Source: a virus
DNA length: 36,880 nt
Strand: one strand, 5' to 3'
Virus record (IMG/VR): IMGVR_UViG_3300027839_000030
Span: 1-36,880 of that record
Part shown: positions 18,269 to 24,356 of the stretch, one piece after another
Position numbering within the stretch: position 1 is the stretch's first letter
Layout of the letters: every line of letters starts with the position of its first letter
The notes under the pieces: model-generated
What the model was told of the DNA's origin: nothing
Databases searched by the model: none
Seen by the model: the letters and a program-made list of their open reading frames with translations, nothing else
Translations under genes and position numbers: made by a program

Positions 18269-18592
18269 ATGGAGAAGATCCTAGAAAGTGCATGGGCCTT
18301 ATTTGTAGCCATAGGGTGGTTCTTTATAAATAGGATCACAGCTAAGGTTGACGCATTGGAAAAGGAGAAGGCTGACGGCTCCACTGTGGGCAGACATGCA
18401 GGATTGATACATGAAGTAGACCGTAGGATAGATGAGTTACAGCATACTACAGTACCACGACAAGAGTACAAGTCTGATATAGCTGGTCTTCATATTCGAG
18501 CTAATGAGCTGGAGAGGTCTAAAGAAGATAAGGTAACAGACATACGTATAGTTAGTGGTGATGACTTTAATACTCCTAAAAAAGGGAAGTAA
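18269..18592 (+). CDS. Membrane-anchored coiled-coil protein, 107 aa
   Basis: No family recognised. Residues ~6-23 (ESAWALFVAIGWFFINRI) form one membrane segment. The rest is strongly charged and helical with heptad-like spacing (VDALEKEK, VDRRIDELQH, ANELERSKED), suggesting an extended coiled coil on one side of the membrane. The ATG follows the previous stop with no gap and without a clear ribosome site, so translation probably depends on coupling. The topology resembles an inner-membrane spanin, and an alternative is a membrane organiser used during DNA entry. Lysis function is inferred only from its neighbours. Confidence 0.55.
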   Translation: MEKILESAWALFVAIGWFFINRITAKVDALEKEKADGSTVGRHAGLIHEVDRRIDELQHTTVPRQEYKSDIAGLHIRANELERSKEDKVTDIRIVSGDDFNTPKKGK

Positions 18593-18823
18593 GTGGATAA
18601 AATTAATGAGGTAGTTATTGCTGTATCCAGTGGAACACTTGGAGTCTGCTTATGGATCTGTAAACGTATGTTTAAATCTATTGATGTGGCCCATGAGCGT
18701 CTCGATAAGCTTGAATCTAAACAAGTAGATAGGCAGTACCTAGAGAACCAATTAAGTCCCATTAGGGTCGATGTGAACATAATACTTCAACATTTATTAG
18801 CTAATAAGAATCGGGAGAAATAG
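18593..18823 (+). CDS. Second membrane/coiled-coil protein, GTG start, 76 aa
   Basis: No family recognised. It begins with GTG at the base after the preceding stop. Residues ~5-24 (NEVVIAVSSGTLGVCLWICK) make a probable membrane segment, followed by a basic turn (KRMFK) and a charged helix (AHERLDKLESKQVDRQYLENQL). The layout repeats that of the 107-aa protein just upstream, although the sequences are not obviously homologous. The two could form a hetero-complex in the inner membrane. The GTG start and zero gap point to coupled, low-level expression. Confidence 0.55.
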   Translation: MDKINEVVIAVSSGTLGVCLWICKRMFKSIDVAHERLDKLESKQVDRQYLENQLSPIRVDVNIILQHLLANKNREK

Positions 18824-19105
18824 GTGGACAGGATTACCAAGGAAGTCATAAAGGAAGCTAAAGATAGACTAGTAATAGTAGAGTGGATAGATGCTTATGA
18901 TAGCTCAGAAGAGTTAGACATTACAGACATCACACTAGTTAAACAGGTATATGAGACCTCAGGGTTCTTTGTGGAAATCAAAGATGACCACATGATCATA
19001 GGTTATAATAGAGAAGTGCCTTTTAAGAATGTCTATAAAGGGTATGGGGCTATCCCAATAGCTCTAGTTACTAATGTATCAATAATGGATAGGAACTGTA
19101 AATAA
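18824..19105 (+). CDS. Hypothetical protein, GTG start, 93 aa
   Basis: No family recognised. It is a mixed alpha/beta soluble protein with an acidic middle (IDAYDSSEELDITDI) and no membrane segment. The GTG start abuts the preceding stop, and the terminal base of its TAA is the first base of the next ATG. It is retained as a gene because three successive genes here share the same zero-gap junctions and the codon use matches the surroundings. Function cannot be stated. Confidence 0.55.
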   Translation: MDRITKEVIKEAKDRLVIVEWIDAYDSSEELDITDITLVKQVYETSGFFVEIKDDHMIIGYNREVPFKNVYKGYGAIPIALVTNVSIMDRNCK

Positions 19106-19194
19106 TGGACGTAATAAATAGATATCCGTGGACAATGGCAGTAATGCTGGTTGTAGGATGGTGTCTTGGTTACTATGTTTGTACACCTAACTAA
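19105..19194 (+). CDS. 29-residue single-pass membrane peptide
   Basis: ATG at 19105 overlaps the stop of the upstream gene and the frame closes at 19192-19194. The peptide is a hydrophobic segment (MAVMLVVGWCLGYYV, residues ~11-25) with a short polar N-terminus (MDVINRYPW) and a CTPN tail. Tiny membrane proteins of this kind are common in phage lysis cassettes. Its last codons overlap the purine-rich GGGAGAGAAG that serves as ribosome site for the next gene. Existence as a translated product is likely but not certain, given its size. Confidence 0.5.
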   Translation: MDVINRYPWTMAVMLVVGWCLGYYVCTPN

Positions 19195-19206
19195 GGGAGA
19201 GAAGTA

Positions 19207-19485
19207 ATGGAAATGTTTATGAGCCAGAGTTGGTTCCAGATTGTAGGGGAAGTTGTGTTGATGTTTACGGCTCTAACAGGAGCAATGCCTGACAGATTTG
19301 TTAATAAAATCCCTGTCTTAGGTAAGCTATGGCCTATCTTTAATTGGCTAGCTGGTAACGTCTTTAATAACGTCAATCATCCAAAAGGGATGGCTGCATT
19401 AAGAGAAGTAGAAGATGAACTCGATAAAGCTAAAGCTGAAGTTAGGGATCGTGTTAAACTCCCTGATGTTCTTGACGGGGTGTAG
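19207..19485 (+). CDS. Putative holin or inner-membrane lysis protein, 92 aa
   Basis: A strong ribosome site (AAGGGAGAGAAG) lies 5' of the ATG. Residues ~9-27 (WFQIVGEVVLMFTALTGAM) form a probable membrane segment; ~36-52 (VLGKLWPIFNWLAGNVF) is a second, weaker hydrophobic or amphipathic one, followed by NNVNHPKGM and a charged helical tail (REVEDELDKAKAEVRD). Size, two hydrophobic segments and charged C-terminus suit a holin. Equally, the nested lipoprotein gene in its 3' end resembles an Rz/Rz1 pair, in which case this would be the inner-membrane spanin. I cannot separate the two. Confidence 0.55.
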   Translation: MEMFMSQSWFQIVGEVVLMFTALTGAMPDRFVNKIPVLGKLWPIFNWLAGNVFNNVNHPKGMAALREVEDELDKAKAEVRDRVKLPDVLDGV

Positions 19486-19705
19486 TATACTCCCTGAACT
19501 AGTTGCTCCTGCTACTAACTTTGGGATGGGACTTTACAATGCTGATTCATATTACTCGAAAGAGTGCTTATGGTATGAAGAAGTAAAGTTTAGTCCCACC
19601 ACTAAAGAGTGGCTAAAGAGTGCAAAGCCCCCTGCCCATGTAATTAAAGATGTGGCTAAGGTGGCTAGAAACAATGATCTATTTAAAGAGGTATGTAAGA
19701 AATGA
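19415..19705 (+). CDS. Outer-membrane lipoprotein, probable o-spanin (Rz1-like)
   Basis: The 96-aa product starts inside the previous gene in another frame (71-nt overlap). It begins with a basic n-region (KLKLKL), a hydrophobic core and the lipobox LTGC (Cys23), so it is predicted to be a lipoprotein of about 74 residues after processing. The mature part has a KECLWYEEV.FSP segment and a C-terminal ARNNDLFKEVC, resembling the paired-cysteine pattern C...P(I/V)..S ... HN..W..LC of small spanin-like phage lipoproteins. It would reach the inner-membrane partner during lysis. Its stop overlaps the small terminase ATG as ATGA. Confidence 0.68.
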   Translation: MNSIKLKLKLGIVLNSLMFLTGCSILPELVAPATNFGMGLYNADSYYSKECLWYEEVKFSPTTKEWLKSAKPPAHVIKDVAKVARNNDLFKEVCKK

Positions 19706-19971
19706 GTAATGCAACCGTTAATGAACTCGGTAAGCTGCATGGCATCATAGCGAAAGCTCTTGCTGATCAGATCAAGAATGGAACCAAAGTGGAGAATAAA
19801 GATGGAAAGCTTGAAACAATATCTGCTCCAGCATCCGTACTTAACGTGGCTCGTCAATTCTTACGAGACAACAACATTGAGTGTATGGGTGCTGCTAATG
19901 AAGATATAACTGCAATAACAGAGGATTTACCTTTTGATGAAACACCAAGGGAAACAGCAAGACCCAATTAA
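19702..19971 (+). CDS. terS: Terminase small subunit (gp18-like)
   Basis: DNA-packaging subunit that recognises the concatemer. At 89 aa it has exactly the length of T7 gp18. It shows an N-terminal helix (LGKLHGIIAKALADQI), a charged hinge, and SAPASVLNVARQFLRDNNIE, the pattern typical of small terminases in this lineage, then an acidic tail. It starts in an ATGA overlap with the lipoprotein gene and overlaps the large subunit by 35 nt, the same pairing as gp18/gp19. Confidence 0.85.
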   Translation: MSNATVNELGKLHGIIAKALADQIKNGTKVENKDGKLETISAPASVLNVARQFLRDNNIECMGAANEDITAITEDLPFDETPRETARPN

Positions 19972-21592
19972 GAGGGATTTTAGGAACTTCCTATATATAG
20001 CTTGGAAGCACCTTGCTCTCCCTCCTCCCACTCCAATCCAATATGATATAGCAGAGTACCTCCAACATGGTCCTAAGAGACTAATTATCCAAGCCTTCCG
20101 AGGTGTTGGTAAAAGTTGGATTACCTCTGCATATGTCGTATGGAAGCTACTAGTAGATCCACAAGATAAATTTTTAGTAATCTCAGCATCCAAACAGAGG
20201 TCCGATGACTTTAGTACATTCACCAAAAGAATTATCCACGAAATGCCAATCCTCCAGCACTTACGTGCACGAGAGGACCAGCGTAACTCCAATGTGGCCT
20301 TTGACGTTGCTCCTTCTCGTGCTGCCCACGCTCCTTCTGTCAAGTCTGTTGGTATTACTGGGCAGATTGTCGGTAGTAGAGCACACACTATAATAGCGGA
20401 TGACGTTGAAGTACTCTCTAATGCCCTTACTCAGGTCATGCGAGACAAGCTAGGAGAGGTAGTAAAAGAGTTTGATGCGGTAGTTATGCCTAAGGTTGGA
20501 CGTATAGTCTACCTTGGGACACCCCAAGTAGAGGAAAGTCTCTACTCTAACCTACAGGATAGGGGCTACAAGTGCCGCATTTGGCCTGCATTGATGCCTA
20601 ATGCAAAGCTTAAGGAGTTCTACGCACATAGATTAGCTCCCTTTATAGACCAACTGGAGCTGCCTGTGGGTGCTCCTACAGATCCACTGAGGTTTGATAG
20701 TTTAGACTTAGAAGAACGTAGGGCTTCATATGGTAACTCAGGGTTCTCCCTGCAGTTTATGTTGGATACTTCTGGTGAAGATGACCAGAGATACCCACTT
20801 AAATTAGCTGATCTCATAGTAATACCCTTGAGTACTGAGAGTGGACCAGGACAAGTCCTATATGGTAAGGATGATCTACTAGATCTACCTGCTGTGGGTC
20901 TCACTGGAGACTACTTCTATAGGGCTATGAATGTATCACAGGATTACTTTACATACACAGGGTCTGCTATGCACATAGATCCATCAGGTAGAGGTCAGGA
21001 TGAAACTGGTTACTGTGTAACTAAGATACTCAATGGTAAGATCTTTGTATTAGAAATAGGTGGTCTCAAAGGTGGCTATGACAAGTCCACACTCATGAAA
21101 CTAGCTAAGATAGCTCAGAAACACAAAGTAAATACCGTAGAGATAGAAGCTAACTTTGGTGATGGTATGTATACTGAGATCTTTAAACCAGTATTATTCA
21201 ATTACCACCGTTGTAATGTAGAAGAAGTAAAGCATAGTACCCAGAAGGAAGCTAGGATTATAGACTCATTAGAGCCTGTAATGAACCAACATAGACTCAT
21301 CTTCGATAGATCTGAAGTAGATAGAGACTATGAAGGTTCCAAGGAAGAACCAAGGAGACAACTGTTTTATCAGATGACTCGACTTACAAGAGACCGTGGT
21401 AGCCTACAGTATGATGATAGAATAGATGTACTGGCTATGGGTGTCAAGTATTGGTGGGAACAAATGGCTGCTGATGAAGATCAAGCCTATGTAGATAGAC
21501 AACAAGAGGAGTTCTTAGATGGCATTAATAACTTTATGGCACAGACGAAAGGACAAGATCCTGAACCAATGGTTTGGAATCAGGTAAGATAA
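19937..21592 (+). CDS. terL: Terminase large subunit (gp19-like)
   Basis: Packaging ATPase and nuclease, 551 aa from the ATG at 19937 (a TTG three bases earlier is the only nearer alternative); T7 gp19 is 586 aa. Walker A is FRGVGKS at residues 54-60 and Walker B IIADD ends at Asp155-Asp156. The nuclease half starts near HIDPSGRGQDETGY, with the first metal-binding Asp in DPSGRG, and continues to the conserved YDDRIDVLAM close to the C-terminus. It is the last large late gene; the next ATG begins 1 nt after its stop. Confidence 0.95.
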   Translation: MKHQGKQQDPIKRDFRNFLYIAWKHLALPPPTPIQYDIAEYLQHGPKRLIIQAFRGVGKSWITSAYVVWKLLVDPQDKFLVISASKQRSDDFSTFTKRIIHEMPILQHLRAREDQRNSNVAFDVAPSRAAHAPSVKSVGITGQIVGSRAHTIIADDVEVLSNALTQVMRDKLGEVVKEFDAVVMPKVGRIVYLGTPQVEESLYSNLQDRGYKCRIWPALMPNAKLKEFYAHRLAPFIDQLELPVGAPTDPLRFDSLDLEERRASYGNSGFSLQFMLDTSGEDDQRYPLKLADLIVIPLSTESGPGQVLYGKDDLLDLPAVGLTGDYFYRAMNVSQDYFTYTGSAMHIDPSGRGQDETGYCVTKILNGKIFVLEIGGLKGGYDKSTLMKLAKIAQKHKVNTVEIEANFGDGMYTEIFKPVLFNYHRCNVEEVKHSTQKEARIIDSLEPVMNQHRLIFDRSEVDRDYEGSKEEPRRQLFYQMTRLTRDRGSLQYDDRIDVLAMGVKYWWEQMAADEDQAYVDRQQEEFLDGINNFMAQTKGQDPEPMVWNQVR

Positions 21593-21593
21593 T

Positions 21594-21794
21594 ATGATTT
21601 GGTTATTATTTATAATTCACTTAGGGGGTGATCCTGTATCTGTTGTTGACTCTCGTATCGGTGATACGTTTCAGAGTGAACAAGACTGCATCAAGAGAAT
21701 GAAAAGTATCTTTAAACAGGCTGATGAAGATGGTCAACCTGTACCCCCTGAGATCAACTTAGGGTGTGTTCCATTTGGTAAACAAGGAGCTTAA
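21594..21794 (+). CDS. Small possibly exported protein, 66 aa
   Basis: No firm family. Residues 2-10 (IWLLFIIHL) are hydrophobic, followed by a polar body with two cysteines (QDCIKRM and NLGCVPFG). The pattern of a short hydrophobic leader and two Cys suggests a small envelope or periplasmic protein with a disulfide. The leader lacks basic residues, so export is uncertain. It begins one base after the terminase stop with the ribosome site AGGTAAGAT inside terL. Confidence 0.5.
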   Translation: MIWLLFIIHLGGDPVSVVDSRIGDTFQSEQDCIKRMKSIFKQADEDGQPVPPEINLGCVPFGKQGA

Positions 21795-21798
21795 TAAG

Positions 21799-21906
21799 AT
21801 GAGGTCTAAGAAGGAAGGCTGTAAATGTAAGGAATGTACCTGTGAAGACTGTACATGTGACGAATGTAAAGAAGAAGCTAAGAAACTCCTAGGAGAATCT
21901 AAATGA
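21799..21906 (+). CDS. 35-residue cysteine-rich protein
   Basis: ATG at 21799 is preceded by AAGGAG at good spacing, and the stop forms an ATGA overlap with the next gene. Eight of 35 residues are Cys, arranged as alternating C-x-C and C-x-x-C in the stretch CKCKECTCEDCTCDEC, flanked by Lys/Glu-rich ends. The arrangement resembles metallothionein-like or Zn/Cu thiolate clusters. No named family is claimed. The good ribosome site and coupling argue for a real gene. Confidence 0.62.
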   Translation: MRSKKEGCKCKECTCEDCTCDECKEEAKKLLGESK

Positions 21907-22100
21907 AGGACAAAAGAAGTGCTAAAGAAATACTAAATAGTACTGTCTTCACCCCCATTACAGAATCAACTCCCTATGAACAACATGATACACAGAATAC
22001 TGTGTACCCTAAAACAAAGGACAAGAAACAATATGAACGTGAAAAAAGTATCAGGCGATATAGGCAACAAGGGTTTCAATACGAGCCTTGGGAGACCTAA
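21903..22100 (+). CDS. Hypothetical protein, 65 aa
   Basis: Starts in an ATGA overlap with the Cys-rich gene. It is polar and basic, with a Lys/Arg-rich C-terminal helix (KDKKQYEREKSIRRYRQQGF) and no membrane segment. A second gene starts inside its 3' end in another frame. No family recognised. The basic tail could bind nucleic acid, but that is only a possibility. Confidence 0.5.
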   Translation: MKDKRSAKEILNSTVFTPITESTPYEQHDTQNTVYPKTKDKKQYEREKSIRRYRQQGFQYEPWET

Positions 22101-22218
22101 TCCAGTACCCAGTCCAACTACACCAGCATCTCTAAAGAGCCAAGGTGTATCTAAACTGTCCACTAGACTACCCTATGACTCCTCTAGGGGTGGCATTAGG
22201 GACCATAAGGGACTGTAA
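22033..22218 (+). CDS. Hypothetical protein, 61 aa, nested start
   Basis: The ATG at 22033 lies in the 3' end of the preceding gene (68-nt overlap); an in-frame ATG at 21976 would add 19 residues but lacks a ribosome site. The product is rich in Ser, Gly and Pro (LGRPNPVPSPTTPASLKS) with little predicted structure, as in small virion-associated proteins. Its stop overlaps the next ATG (TAATG), which supports it as a translated frame. No family recognised. Confidence 0.45.
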   Translation: MNVKKVSGDIGNKGFNTSLGRPNPVPSPTTPASLKSQGVSKLSTRLPYDSSRGGIRDHKGL

Positions 22219-22502
22219 TGTGTGCTGCAGGGGTAGCTGCACAGCAGGCAGCAACAGGTAAACTGCCAGTGTCTACACCAGCTACTGCAGCCCTAGAATT
22301 TGCAGCAGGAGGTAGAGATCCTATACAGAACTTTAAGGAAACTACTGGTGCAGGACAAACATTCTTTCCAGCAACACCTAAAGGAAACACTACAGGTGCT
22401 AGGAAGAAAGCTAAAAGAAACTCCACTCCCGTTAAAAGAACTGGAGGAGGACTTAGAGCTAATAATCCAGCACTCTCTGGTTCAGGATTACAAATAACTT
22501 AA
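22218..22502 (+). CDS. Small virion-associated protein, possibly gp7.3-like, 94 aa
   Basis: The protein starts MCAAGVAAQQAATG, is low in complexity, and has a basic segment (GARKKAKRNS) followed by a terminal GGLRAN...LSGSGLQI. T7 gp7.3, a tail assembly protein, similarly has a K-rich, disordered body, an RKKARAGGKK segment and ends SSGGGINI. The likeness is in composition and C-terminal pattern, so the assignment is tentative. In T7 the gene lies just before the portal gene; here it follows the terminase. It is coupled to the preceding stop. Confidence 0.5.
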   Translation: MCAAGVAAQQAATGKLPVSTPATAALEFAAGGRDPIQNFKETTGAGQTFFPATPKGNTTGARKKAKRNSTPVKRTGGGLRANNPALSGSGLQIT

Positions 22503-22515
22503 TAGAAAGGAAATA

Positions 22516-22614
22516 ATGCCTAAACTAAAAGGCTACAAGAACCCTACACCAGCTCCTAAGAAGACTAAGAAGAAGATGGTGAAGGTTAAGCCGAAAGGCT
22601 GTATGAAGGACTGA
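22516..22614 (+). CDS. 32-residue lysine-rich peptide
   Basis: ATG at 22516 has an excellent ribosome site (GAAAGGA, 6 nt upstream) and the frame closes at 22612-22614. About a third of the residues are Lys, with a proline-containing N-terminal third (MPKLKGYKNPTPAPKK) and a single Cys near the end. Short K-rich peptides at the end of the late cluster are seen in other T7-like marine phages, with unknown role. Nucleic-acid contact is plausible from charge only. Confidence 0.5.
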   Translation: MPKLKGYKNPTPAPKKTKKKMVKVKPKGCMKD

Positions 22615-23154
22615 GTGTCGATCTGAGGCCATGTTATGGATAACCTATAGAGGACTATGGGGGAAACTAATGTGGCCTTATATCAACGATAGTAGTAGAA
22701 GTAAGATACGCCATTGGTGCAGAGATTCGCTACCTTAGGACCAATACGAGTAAATCCAAGGTGTCTCCTAGGGTGGTTCCTAGGGGGTACTAAGGGAATA
22801 TTAAATACCCCCACTTAACCTACTAAGGGGAATAAGTGTTATCATGGTGGGGGTTAGGGAATATTTTAGTGGAATAATGTGAGAGGGTATATGTGATAGT
22901 AGAAAGCCGATTTTACCCCATAGGGCCACCAAAAAAACACTTGAAAAGGTCCATTATTAATCACGCGAGGCAACTTTAGGTGGTCTCATGGTGGGCAATG
23001 GTGGTCATACGGTGGGTTAGGGTGGTTACCATGTGTGTCTCATTGTGTGATGGGGTATTTGTTTTTTTATTCCTTCTATGGTCACACCATGACCACACCA
23101 TGACCACACCATAAGCACACCATATATTTATTTTTTTATTTATTCATTTTATAC
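22615..23154 (+). other. Non-coding region between late and early genes
   Basis: About 540 bp without a credible frame on either strand. Contents: inverted repeat ATTGGT/ACCAAT (22713-22718, 22740-22745); direct repeat CCTAGGG at 22767 and 22779; GGGGGTA (22783-22789) pairing with TACCCCC (22806-22812); two ACTAAGGG motifs (22789 and 22822); a G/T-rich stretch with several GGTGG words (22978-23030); an 11-bp tandem array (23080-23123); and AT-rich DNA before the first early promoter. In T7 the terminal repeats and their short-repeat arrays lie between the end of the late genes and the early promoters, so the physical genome end probably falls here. No terminal repeat can be demonstrated from one copy. 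Confidence 0.6.
23080..23123 (+). repeat. Four 11-bp tandem repeats, consensus GACCACACCAT
   Basis: Units at 23080, 23091, 23102 and 23113 share the CACACCAT core; the two middle copies are identical and the outer ones differ in the first bases. The G-rich strand ~100 bp upstream carries partly complementary ATGGTGG and GGTCAT words. Short direct repeats next to the terminal repeats are a T7 feature, and iteron-type protein binding is an alternative. Confidence 0.8.
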
Positions 23155-23183
23155 TTGACAAGTTCTGGGATGTGGCCTATATT
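23155..23183 (+). promoter_or_regulatory. Sigma70-type early promoter 1
   Basis: TTGACA at 23155-23160, 17-bp spacer and TATATT at 23178-23183, followed by an AT-rich leader and AAAGGAG before the ATG at 23219. The -35 is a perfect match and the upstream DNA is AT-rich. It is the first host-type promoter after the late cluster, so it probably starts early transcription. Confidence 0.75.
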
Positions 23184-23218
23184 ATCCTTAACATTAATTA
23201 ACAACAAAGGAGCACACA

Positions 23219-23416
23219 ATGGAATCAAGCTTTAGAGAATCAGGATTCGCTTTTGCCGAAGCTATTCAACATGGATACTTAACAACTATTGATCATTGTG
23301 ATGGTAAGTATGCTGGGGAATGGATGTATATGCATACTGATAAGAATGGGTCTGATCATTTTAAGCATATTGACACTCGTAAATATATGATAGTAGAATA
23401 CACTGATATTAATTAA
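23219..23416 (+). CDS. Hypothetical early protein, 65 aa
   Basis: First gene downstream of early promoter 1, with ribosome site AAAGGAG 8 nt before the ATG. It is soluble and rich in aromatic and acidic residues and His (GEWMYMHTDKNGSDHFKHID). No family recognised. The position, small size and own strong promoter are those of phage host-takeover genes such as T7 0.3, but sequence gives no evidence for a target. Confidence 0.6.
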   Translation: MESSFRESGFAFAEAIQHGYLTTIDHCDGKYAGEWMYMHTDKNGSDHFKHIDTRKYMIVEYTDIN

Positions 23417-23425
23417 TAATAAAGC

Positions 23426-23454
23426 TTGACAAACTAATAAACAGGTCTTATATT
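23426..23454 (+). promoter_or_regulatory. Sigma70-type early promoter 2
   Basis: TTGACA at 23426-23431, 17-bp spacer and TATATT at 23449-23454, 33 nt before the ATG at 23487. The -35 extends as TTGACAA and the -10 as TATATTAT, both shared with promoter 1. The leader that follows (ATTAATT..AACAAAGGAG..ACACAATG) also repeats that of promoter 1. Confidence 0.75.
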
Positions 23455-23486
23455 ATATTTATCATTAATTCAACAAAGGAGACACA

Positions 23487-23765
23487 ATGAAAGTCAAGAA
23501 CATGGAAAGCAGTTCAGGTAATCCTGTAGCAAATCAATTTGAAATCTACGACAATAAGCACAATTATTTTCAATCTTATAGATCCACAATTGTCCATATA
23601 GATTGGACATATGCTCCTTGTCGAGTTCAACTTGATGAGAAATATTGGAATTATTCAGCAACTACATCAAAATATCGTAATAAGTTCCTAGGAGAGAATA
23701 CAAAAGAAACACAAGAAAAGATTAATAGTGGAGAGTATGTATTAGCAGACCTCAACCAATCTTAA
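23487..23765 (+). CDS. Conserved phage protein of unknown function (DUF8033-like), 92 aa
   Basis: Patterns such as MESSSGNPVANQFEI, then YFQSYRS.I and a C-terminal YWNYSATTSKYRNKFLGE with TKE...KI.SGEY resemble a small domain found in many phage early regions, which I associate with DUF8033. The function is not established. It is directly behind early promoter 2 with ribosome site AAAGGAG and is followed after 21 nt by the methyltransferase-like gene. Confidence 0.65.
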   Translation: MKVKNMESSSGNPVANQFEIYDNKHNYFQSYRSTIVHIDWTYAPCRVQLDEKYWNYSATTSKYRNKFLGENTKETQEKINSGEYVLADLNQS

Positions 23766-23786
23766 ACACTAACAAAGGGTTATACA

Positions 23787-24356
23787 ATGAAAGTTTTAAT
23801 AGCTTGCGAGTATTCAGGAAGGGTGCGAGATGCTTTCATAAAAGAAGGCCATAATGCTATATCATGTGATTTATTAGAAGGTGAAGGCTTACATTCTCAT
23901 AAACATTATAAAGGCAATGTATTTGACATTATAAATAACAATTATGATCTATTGATAGCTTTTCCGCCTTGTACCCATCTTTGTTCATCAGGTGCTCGAT
24001 GGTTTCCTGAAAAGATTGCAGACGGTAGACAACAAGAAGGTATTGAGTTCTTTTTAAAACTAGCAAACTGTAATATACCTAGAATAGCTATAGAGAACCC
24101 TGTTGGTATCATGTCAACACATTATAAGAAACCTACTCAATATATTCAACCATGGCAGTTTGGACATGGTGAAACAAAAAAGACTGGATTATGGTTAAAA
24201 GGTCTCAATAAGCTTGTACCTACCAATATAGTAGAAGGAAGGGAAGATCGTATTCATAAACTACCACCCTCAGAAGACAGATGGAAGATCAGAAGCACTA
24301 CTTATGAAGGCATAGCCAACGCAATGGCTCAACAATGGGGGAAAAATGATGTATAG
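23787..24356 (+). CDS. Short C5-cytosine-methyltransferase-like protein
   Basis: The 189-aa protein has motif I-like VLIACEYSGRVRDAF at its start, FPPCTHL with the candidate catalytic Cys62 (motif IV, Pro-Cys), and AIENPVG with Glu103 (motif VI, usually ENV). A conserved QPWQFGHGETKKTGLWL stretch and RDRIH/R.TTYEGIANAMA-like C-terminus follow. A normal target-recognition domain is absent, and the length is about half that of typical C5 enzymes. Small proteins of this architecture occur in many phages; whether they methylate DNA is not settled by sequence. It could protect phage DNA from restriction. The start has AAAGGG at good spacing. Confidence 0.75.
   Translation: MKVLIACEYSGRVRDAFIKEGHNAISCDLLEGEGLHSHKHYKGNVFDIINNNYDLLIAFPPCTHLCSSGARWFPEKIADGRQQEGIEFFLKLANCNIPRIAIENPVGIMSTHYKKPTQYIQPWQFGHGETKKTGLWLKGLNKLVPTNIVEGREDRIHKLPPSEDRWKIRSTTYEGIANAMAQQWGKNDV

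Noticed and set aside
22300-22497. 65-codon frame inside the 94-aa gene
   Set aside because: Fully overlapped by the gene with the coupled start; no ribosome site.
22700-22760. tRNA or tRNA-like attachment site around ATTGGT/ACCAAT
   Set aside because: No cloverleaf with acceptor, anticodon and T-arm could be formed, and no integrase gene occurs in the window.
23041-23075. Terminator before the early promoters because of a run of seven T at 23062
   Set aside because: Only a 4-bp ACCAT/ATGG-type pairing precedes it, too weak for a rho-independent terminator.
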